Positions 31,862 through 36,771 of a stretch of 36,771 bases of DNA are shown here, piece after piece. Under the pieces are notes generated by a model, which saw only the letters and a list, made by a program, of their open reading frames with translations, did no database searches and was not told where the DNA came from. Position numbers and translations under genes: made by a program. This stretch comes from an uncultured Collinsella sp. (GTDB taxonomy: Bacteria > Actinomycetota > Coriobacteriia > Coriobacteriales > Coriobacteriaceae). The stretch covers positions 1 to 36,771 of the forward strand of contig URVZ01000012.1 of the NCBI GenBank assembly GCA_900551365.1. The letters run 5' to 3'. Within the stretch, counting starts at the first letter, position 1, and the number at the start of each line of letters is the position of its first letter.

Positions 31862-31968
31862 GGTTACTCCGTTTACGTAGAAGGGTTTGGACTTGGACGG
31901 CATGTTTTGATTGAGGGAACACGCTTATGGCGACAGCGCACTCAGGACGCCGCCGCCATCATGGTTCA

Positions 31969-33531
31969 TTAGTCAAACTGGGCAACATCGATCAGGCGAT
32001 TGGCCAGCGAAAGGTCGCTCTCGATGGGCACGAACTCGTCGCCCACGTGCATGAGCTCCTCGTCACCCTTTGCCAGCAGCAAGACAATGGTGGGAGCATC
32101 GGGGTTGACGTACTCCTCGCGCGCCGCCTTGAACGCCGCATGCACAGCGGCTTCGCGATCGAGGATGATCTTGTTCGGCGTATCGTCGGGAACATGTTCG
32201 GCAAGCTCGCGACAGACCTTCATCGGGTCCTCGTGAGCCGGGTCCTCATTGGCAAAGATCATCAGGTCGGAATACGGTGCGGCCTCGCGCGGAAGCTGCT
32301 CGCGGCGCTCCTGCGCCTTGCCGCCGGCAGCGCCAAACACCGCAATGACCGGACTAGCGGGAAACGCGCGCTTGACCGACGAGAAAAGCGAGCGGAACGA
32401 AAGCTGGTTGTGCGCGTAGTCGACGACACAAATCACGCGGCCGTCCTTCGACTCCACGACCTCCATACGGCCCGGCACACGCAGTTTTGAGAGGCCCTTC
32501 TTGATAGCCTCGATACCGATGCCGATCTCGCGCGCAGCGGCGATAGCGACCAGCGCGTTTTCCACGTTAAAGTCTCCCGCGATACCCAGCAGGACCTTCT
32601 CCCCCGCCTCGGACTCGTCGGCACACAGGCCATGCAAGTTGAACTCGATGCTAAAGCCGACTATGCGTACGTCGCTCGCCCACAGGCTTGCCTCGGGATG
32701 CTCGACGCCAACGGTCACCAAGCGCTCGGCCGTCGACGCTGCCTCCAGCACACGGTCGACCTCTTCGGTGCCCAGATTCACCACGGCGGTCTTTGCCTGG
32801 TCAAAAATCCTGAGCTTGCTCTCAAAATAATCCTCAAACGTGGGGTGTTCGATCGGCGAGATGTGGTCGCGGCCGATGTTGAGGAAGCACGCCACGTCAA
32901 ACGGCAGATTCTCGACGCGTTGGTACTTGAGCGCCTGGCTCGAGACCTCCATGACCATGGACTGGCGACCGGACGTGCGGCAGTTGGCGATATGGCGCCA
33001 AACCTCGGGGGCCTCGGGCGTAGTATTGGTGCTCTCGTAGCACTCGATACCATCGTCGGTACTCACCGAGCCGATCATGCCGCAGGACTCGCCCGCCGCC
33101 TTGATGATGGACTGGAGCATAAAAGCGGCCGTGGTCTTTCCCTTGGTGCCGGTGATGCCCACGATCTTGACGTCGTGGTCGGGACGGTCGTAGACCTCCG
33201 GCGGCAACAGGGCCATGGCCGTGCGAACACTATCAACAACCAGCATCGCAGCACCGCTCTCCTGCGCCAGCGGCTCCAGAGACTCGACCAGCGACTCCTC
33301 GCACACAAATGCGACGGCGCCCGCATCGAGCGCCATGCTCAAAAACGCGGGCTTAAAGGCAGCACCTTTACAGAAGAACACGTCACCTGCCGAGACCGCG
33401 CGCGAATCAAACGAGCAACCGGTCACGGCACGCTCGTCAACCTGCTCTGATGCGCGCAGCTCGCCGCACACATCGAGCAGCTTGGCAAGCGTATCGACCG
33501 TGGTCACGGTCGCGGAATCCGAATGGTGCAT
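31969..33531 (-). CDS. murE: UDP-N-acetylmuramoyl-tripeptide synthetase (MurE-type ligase)
   Basis: The product has 520 residues with the three Mur ligase domains. The ATP loop is IVGITGTKGKTTAAF, the substrate region has STNTTPEAPEVW and MEVSSQALKYQRV, and VVDYAHNQLSFRSL and FGAAGGKAQERREQ lie in the C-terminal half. MurE adds the third peptide residue to UDP-MurNAc-Ala-Glu. Enzymes that add meso-diaminopimelate carry DNPR; here the matching place reads ANEDPAHEDPMKV, closer to the form in Gram-positive lysine-adding enzymes. So the third residue is probably L-lysine or L-ornithine. The ATG at 33531 follows GAAAGG. A HAD phosphatase and murI follow. Confidence 0.9.
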   Translation of the reverse strand: MHHSDSATVTTVDTLAKLLDVCGELRASEQVDERAVTGCSFDSRAVSAGDVFFCKGAAFKPAFLSMALDAGAVAFVCEESLVESLEPLAQESGAAMLVVDSVRTAMALLPPEVYDRPDHDVKIVGITGTKGKTTAAFMLQSIIKAAGESCGMIGSVSTDDGIECYESTNTTPEAPEVWRHIANCRTSGRQSMVMEVSSQALKYQRVENLPFDVACFLNIGRDHISPIEHPTFEDYFESKLRIFDQAKTAVVNLGTEEVDRVLEAASTAERLVTVGVEHPEASLWASDVRIVGFSIEFNLHGLCADESEAGEKVLLGIAGDFNVENALVAIAAAREIGIGIEAIKKGLSKLRVPGRMEVVESKDGRVICVVDYAHNQLSFRSLFSSVKRAFPASPVIAVFGAAGGKAQERREQLPREAAPYSDLMIFANEDPAHEDPMKVCRELAEHVPDDTPNKIILDREAAVHAAFKAAREEYVNPDAPTIVLLLAKGDEELMHVGDEFVPIESDLSLANRLIDVAQFD

Positions 33532-33592
33532 CTTTCACCTTTCTCAGCCATTTGGCAGGGACGGTTTTTATAGTAACTGAAACGCACCCACG

Positions 33593-33618
33593 CAAAAACG
33601 GCTCCCGGAGGAGCCGTT
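33593..33618 (-). terminator. Intrinsic terminator after asnB
   Basis: AACGGCTCC (33597-33605) and GGAGCCGTT (33610-33618) form a nine-pair stem with a CGGA loop, and the minus strand continues with five T. It begins about 25 bases after the asnB stop. Confidence 0.85.
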
Positions 33619-33643
33619 ACGCGCAGGCATTCGTAGGCCGAGA

Positions 33644-35524
33644 CTAGGCAGCCTGAACAGAAGGCTGGCCCTCGTCGATAAAGAAGCGCTTGTACCACAC
33701 CAGGAACACGAGCGGCGTATAGATCTTGCGCTGGAAATCGCCCTTGCCCGCAAAGTGCAGATCGAGCAGGTGCATGAGCTCGTCGGTATTGAAGAACTCG
33801 CTTGCCCACGGCGCGGTGAAGTACTCCTTGACATAGTCGTACCACTTTTGCTCGCGCAGCCAGTAGACAATCGGCACCGGGAAGCCCACCTTGGGACGGG
33901 TGGCCCACTCATCGGGCAGCGACTTGTTGGCAGCGTGGCGGAGTACCTGCTTGTTGCCGTTCTCGTTGATGCGGTAGCGGTCGGGAATGTGCTCGGCGAA
34001 CTCCATGACTTTGCGGTCCAGGAAGGGCACGCGCAGCTCCAGCGAGTGCGCCATGCACATCTTGTCGGCCTTGAGCAGAATGTCGCCCGGGAGCCACATG
34101 TTCATGTCCAGGTACTGCTTCTTGACCAGCTCGGGCTGACCCTTCACGCGCGCATAGATGGGAGCGGCAAGCTCGAAGGCGCCATCGCCGGTGTTGTACT
34201 CGGGCTTGAGCACGCCGTCGACCTCGCGCTCCGGCCATACCAGAGCCTGTCCCAGGAACGACTTCTCGGGGATCTCGGCACCCTTGACCAGGAAGTTATG
34301 TCCCTTGAAGTACGGCATATGCAGCGCCAGGTTACCGAGCGCGCGACGGACGGGCAGCGGCACCATCTTTTTGTACTTGCGCACCGGGACCGTATCCTCG
34401 TAGTAGGCGTAGCCGCCAAAGAGTTCGTCGGCGCCTTCGCCCGAAAGCACGACGGTAACGTCCTTGCGGGCCATCTCGGCCAAGAACCACAGCGGCACGG
34501 AAGACAGGTTGGACTGCGGTTCGTCCATGTGATACTGGATGTCCTCGAGCGCACCGAAGAACTCGTCGGCGGTAATCATCTTGCGAACGTTCTCGACGCC
34601 GAGCTTATCGGAAAGCTCCTTGGCGTAGTTGGTCTCGTTAAAGTTCTTGTAGTCAAAGCCCACCGAGAAGGTCTTGTCGGGCATGAGGCAAGCGGCGATG
34701 TAGCTAGAGTCGACGCCACCGGAGAGGAACGACGCGACCTTGACGTCGGCGATGCGATGGGCCTCGACGCTCTCGTGCACGACCTCGTCCAGCTCGTCGA
34801 CGTACTCCTCGAACGGCTTCTCGACGGCAGAGTAATCGCAATCCCAGTAGCGCTCGATGTTCATCTTGCCGGTCGGGATATCGACGGTAAAGTAGTGCGC
34901 CGGCGGCAGCTTGTAGACACCCTCGAAGAAGGTCTCCTCGGTTGCCGAATACTGCAGCGTCATGTACGGACGCAGGGCCTTTTTGTTGACCGCCTTGTGG
35001 AAGTGCGGGTAGTCCAGGAAGCTCTTGATCTCGGAACCAAAGAGCACGCCCGGAGCGCCGTCGCCCGCATCGGCCATGGGATAGTAGTAGAGCGGCTTGA
35101 TGCCAAAGATGTCGCGGGCGCCAAAAAGCTTGTTCTTCTTTTTGTCCCAGATGACGAAGGCGTACATACCGCGCAAGCGATCGAGTACGGCCTCGCCCCA
35201 CTCCTCGTAGCCGTGCAGGAGGCTCTCGGTGTCGGCGCCGCAGTGGAACTTGTAGCCCTTGGCCTCGAGCTCGGAACGGAGTTCTTGGAAGTTGTAGATC
35301 TCGCCGTTGAAGACAATGACGACGCTACCGTCCTCGTTGGCCATGGGTTGGGCGCCAGCCTCGGTCAGGTCGAGGATCGACAGGCGGCGGAAGCCGAGGG
35401 CAACGCGGCCGTCGATAAACTGACCGCCCATGTCGGGACCGCGATGGACGATGCGGTCCATCATCTTGGTGAGCACCTCGGATTGGTTATCCGTCCCACC
35501 GACAAAACCGACAAAACCGCACAT
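33644..35524 (-). CDS. asnB: Asparagine synthase (glutamine-hydrolysing)
   Basis: The product has 626 residues. The N-terminal glutaminase domain starts with the nucleophile Cys2 (MCGFVGFVGG) and contains FNGEIYNFQELRSEL. The synthetase domain has the ATP-pyrophosphatase loop LSGGVDSSYIAA near residue 265 and VVLSGEGADELFGGY. It makes asparagine from aspartate with glutamine as nitrogen donor; long AsnB-type proteins can also amidate other substrates such as peptidoglycan side chains. A minus-strand TATACT at 35576-35581 is a likely -10 box, and AGGGGAT precedes the start. A terminator follows, so it is probably monocistronic. Confidence 0.94.
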   Translation of the reverse strand: MCGFVGFVGGTDNQSEVLTKMMDRIVHRGPDMGGQFIDGRVALGFRRLSILDLTEAGAQPMANEDGSVVIVFNGEIYNFQELRSELEAKGYKFHCGADTESLLHGYEEWGEAVLDRLRGMYAFVIWDKKKNKLFGARDIFGIKPLYYYPMADAGDGAPGVLFGSEIKSFLDYPHFHKAVNKKALRPYMTLQYSATEETFFEGVYKLPPAHYFTVDIPTGKMNIERYWDCDYSAVEKPFEEYVDELDEVVHESVEAHRIADVKVASFLSGGVDSSYIAACLMPDKTFSVGFDYKNFNETNYAKELSDKLGVENVRKMITADEFFGALEDIQYHMDEPQSNLSSVPLWFLAEMARKDVTVVLSGEGADELFGGYAYYEDTVPVRKYKKMVPLPVRRALGNLALHMPYFKGHNFLVKGAEIPEKSFLGQALVWPEREVDGVLKPEYNTGDGAFELAAPIYARVKGQPELVKKQYLDMNMWLPGDILLKADKMCMAHSLELRVPFLDRKVMEFAEHIPDRYRINENGNKQVLRHAANKSLPDEWATRPKVGFPVPIVYWLREQKWYDYVKEYFTAPWASEFFNTDELMHLLDLHFAGKGDFQRKIYTPLVFLVWYKRFFIDEGQPSVQAA

Positions 35525-35692
35525 ATACTATCCCCTCTGCTGTTGCTGGGCATCAAATCGAATCAGTAGCTTTTGAGTATACCCGAGGGCGTAAAGAGGG
35601 GCGGAATGTTCAGGCAATCTCAACTGAATCAGCTCCGCGCCGACACGCGCCGGTTACCTTTAATGGATATGAGGTGAATGGGGCGATTGTTT

Positions 35693-35701
35693 TGCTATAC
35701 T
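35693..35701 (+). promoter_or_regulatory. Extended -10 promoter of tRNA-Val
   Basis: TGC then TATACT (35693-35701) forms an extended -10 element, ten bases before the tRNA 5' end. The -35 region is weak. Confidence 0.6.
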
Positions 35702-35711
35702 CTCTCCGCAC

Positions 35712-35787
35712 GGGCGATTGGCGCAACGGTTAGCGCAGGTGCTTTACACGCACAAGGCTGGGGGTTCGAATCCCTCATCGCCCACCA
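35712..35787 (+). tRNA. tRNA-Val (anticodon TAC)
   Basis: The cloverleaf is complete: acceptor GGGCGAT with ATCGCCC, D-arm GGCGCAACGGTTAGCGC, anticodon arm GGTGC-TTTACAC-GCAC giving anticodon TAC (reads GTA), T-arm GGGGGTTCGAATCCCTC, and an encoded CCA at 35785-35787. The first pair of the anticodon stem (G-A) is mismatched. A 19-bp copy of its 3' end recurs 184 bp downstream. Confidence 0.93.
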
Positions 35788-35797
35788 CCGAATTGGA

Positions 35798-35824
35798 AAC
35801 GGTCCTCGCAAGGGGACCGTTTTT
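35798..35824 (+). terminator. Terminator of tRNA-Val
   Basis: AACGGTCC (35798-35805) pairs with GGACCGTT (35814-35821), and T continues to 35824. It begins ten bases after the CCA end. Confidence 0.75.
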
Positions 35825-35857
35825 GTTTGGGCCCAGCGCATGGGATTCGAACCCGCC

Positions 35858-35953
35858 AGGGTGCGGAGCTGAGGAAACGCGAAGCGTTTTCCAGCGCAGC
35901 ACGCGAGGGCCGTAGGCCCGAAGCGAGAGCGGGCGGCGTCAGCCGCACGCGAC
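35858..35953. repeat. Block of three small GC-rich palindromes
   Basis: Three short hairpins follow each other: GGAAACG with CGTTTTCC around 35873-35892, GGGCC-GTA-GGCCC around 35908-35920, and GCGGC with GCCGC around 35933-35945. The block lies between the two copies of the tRNA-Val 3' end and has no counterpart after the second copy. No coding capacity is convincing here. Confidence 0.5.
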
Positions 35954-36064
35954 ATCCCTCATCGCCCACCACTGATTTGATAGGCTCCCAGCTATGGGGG
36001 CCTTTCTTCTTTGGGCCCATCGCAGAGGGATTCGAACCCGCCTGCACGTCTGTTACAAAGGTCG

Positions 36065-36282
36065 TGGCCAAAAAATGGCAAAAATGAGTACTGTTACCAA
36101 TTTTGTAGCAGCGATTTTTGGGTTTCGCTGGATAAATCTAGCCCTGAATCAGCGATTTGAAACCTTTACTAGCTGTTTTCCCATTAACATAACTGAACAT
36201 GTGTGGTCTAACTAATCCTAAGTAGTCGGTTTCATATGAGATTCAACTAGTGACAGTACTCATATTTGGCATTTTTTGTCCA
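36065..36282. mobile_element. MITE-like element with 33-bp terminal inverted repeats
   Basis: The ends 36065-36097 (TGGCCAAAAAATGGCAAAAA, continuing TGAGTACTGTTAC) and 36250-36282 are inverted repeats of 33 bp with four mismatches. The 152-bp interior is AT-rich, unlike the GC-rich surroundings, and has no open reading frame of note. The size, long terminal repeats and lack of coding capacity fit a miniature inverted-repeat element or a dispersed palindromic repeat. I see no clear target-site duplication. It lies beside a tRNA, a common landing place. Confidence 0.55.
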
Positions 36283-36318
36283 AAGGCTCTCCTGGCCATT
36301 GCAGATTTATGGCAAAAC

Positions 36319-36372
36319 GGGCTCCAGACCGCCGAATCGTGCCGTATATGGCACGTCCACAGTCCGGAACCC
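36319..36372. repeat. Long imperfect hairpin upstream of the argD 3' end
   Basis: GGGCTCCAGAC (36319-36329) pairs with GTCCGGAACCC (36362-36372) with two mismatches, and inside it CGTGCC (36338-36343) pairs with GGCACG (36350-36355). No U-tract follows on the minus strand within a few bases. It lies 26 bp beyond the argD stop codon and may act as a weak terminator or be another palindromic repeat. Confidence 0.45.
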
Positions 36373-36398
36373 AGTCCAAATTGAGTTATTGCGCCGCG

Positions 36399-36771
36399 TT
36401 AGTCCAAGACACCCGATAGGATCTCGATCAGACTGTCCACGTCGGCCTCTTCGCACACGAGCGGCGGCAGGAAACGCAGCGTATGAGCACCCGTAGCGTT
36501 AATCACGGCACCAGCCCCCAATGCACGGGCCACAACGTCGTGTGCATCACCCACAGTATCGTCCAGATCGCAGCCGAGCATCAAGCCGCGGCCACGCACC
36601 TCGGTCACGTTCGGCAGCTTGGCGAGCTTTGCCTCCATATAGGCGCCTACCTTGGCAGCGTGGTCGGCATAATCGCCGCGCACGAGCGCGGAGAGCGTCG
36701 CGGCACACGCCGCGACGGCCAAGCAGCTACCGCCAAAGGTCGAGCCGTGGTCGCCCGGCTTAAACACGTCG
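36399..36771 (-). CDS. argD: Acetylornithine aminotransferase, C-terminal part (cut by window end)
   Basis: Only the last 123 or so residues are in the window; the gene continues past 36771. The sequence KPGDHGSTFGGSCLAVAAC is the conserved segment after the PLP-lysine region of class III aminotransferases, and VRGRGLMLGCDL and GAHTLRFLPPLVC are typical of ArgD near its C-terminus. ArgD converts N-acetylglutamate semialdehyde to N-acetylornithine in arginine synthesis. Related enzymes (ornithine or succinylornithine aminotransferase) cannot be fully excluded from this piece. The 611 bp before it, back to tRNA-Val, contain only repeats. Confidence 0.88.
   Translation of the reverse strand, partial: DVFKPGDHGSTFGGSCLAVAACAATLSALVRGDYADHAAKVGAYMEAKLAKLPNVTEVRGRGLMLGCDLDDTVGDAHDVVARALGAGAVINATGAHTLRFLPPLVCEEADVDSLIEILSGVLD

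Larger units (their letters stand above)
35770..36042 (+). repeat. Partial 184-bp tandem duplication of the tRNA-Val 3' region
   Basis: ATCCCTCATCGCCCACCAC occurs at 35770-35788 (end of tRNA-Val) and again at 35954-35972. A second shared block, TTTGGGCCCA followed by CGCA and GGGATTCGAACCCGCC, occurs at 35826-35857 and 36010-36042. Both blocks are offset by exactly 184 bp, while the hairpin sequence between them has diverged (AACGGTCC stem in the first, GGCTCCCAGCTATGGGGGCC in the second). The reversed TTCGAA block looks like the 3' part of a tRNA on the other strand. It could mark integration at the tRNA or collapse of a former tRNA array. Confidence 0.6.

Noticed and set aside
33755..35569. 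604-codon plus-strand reading frame opposite asnB
   Set aside because: It is antisense to a complete AsnB with intact catalytic motifs; its composition is typical of shadow frames.
35678..35955. Short reading frames across tRNA-Val on both strands
   Set aside because: They translate the tRNA and its repeat (peptides such as SNPSSPTT and RDSNPQP are typical tRNA-derived artefacts).

Overview
The window looks like chromosome from a high-GC Gram-positive anaerobe of the class Coriobacteriia, most likely Collinsella or a close relative. The reasons are the GC-rich coding style, a Firmicutes-like order of core genes, a very large fused 2-hydroxyacyl-CoA-dehydratase-type activase, a LysRS with an added tRNA-binding domain, a MurE without the diaminopimelate motif, and many palindromic intergenic repeats. 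The genus is inferred from gene content and was not confirmed by any search.

Layout. Positions 1-954 form a repeat-rich, gene-poor stretch: a perfect 19-bp inverted repeat, three hairpins at an exact 80-bp period, a tRNA-Thr(TGT) and a 22-bp perfect inverted repeat around a promoter. This leads into a single-gene HipA-like kinase with its own N-terminal helix-turn-helix (955-2295, +). Facing it on the minus strand is a core cluster that reads disA-ispD-ispF-cysS, then a structured element and terminator, then rlmB-rae1 (7860 down to 2323). A plus-strand accessory patch follows: a yybP-ykoY manganese riboswitch with mntP, then a classical hipB-hipA pair whose promoter carries three operators at 27-bp spacing.

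The rest is almost entirely minus strand: pepD, clpC, a 1479-residue activase overlapping a TetR regulator with a 21-bp palindrome upstream, a DUF2798 membrane protein, a ThrE-type exporter, lysS, greA, tatA, tRNA-Pro(CGG), ispE, veg, dtd, rdgB, rph, murI, a HAD phosphatase, murE and asnB. The end holds a plus-strand tRNA-Val(TAC), a 611-bp gene-free repeat region (partial duplication of the tRNA 3' end, a cluster of small palindromes, a 218-bp MITE-like element) and the 3' part of argD.

How it fits together. The core genes cover translation and its quality control (cysS, lysS, dtd, rlmB, rae1, greA), isoprenoid precursors (ispD, ispE, ispF), cell wall (murI, murE), nucleotide hygiene and RNA processing (rdgB, rph), and stress or second-messenger control (clpC, disA). 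Most adjacent genes lie within a few bases of each other or overlap, so they are probably co-transcribed.

The most distinctive signals are: two HipA-type kinase loci whose promoters share one operator architecture; several families of palindromic elements, some repeated within the window at the 3' ends of unrelated genes; the autoregulated-looking activase/TetR unit; and the MITE-like element beside tRNA-Val.
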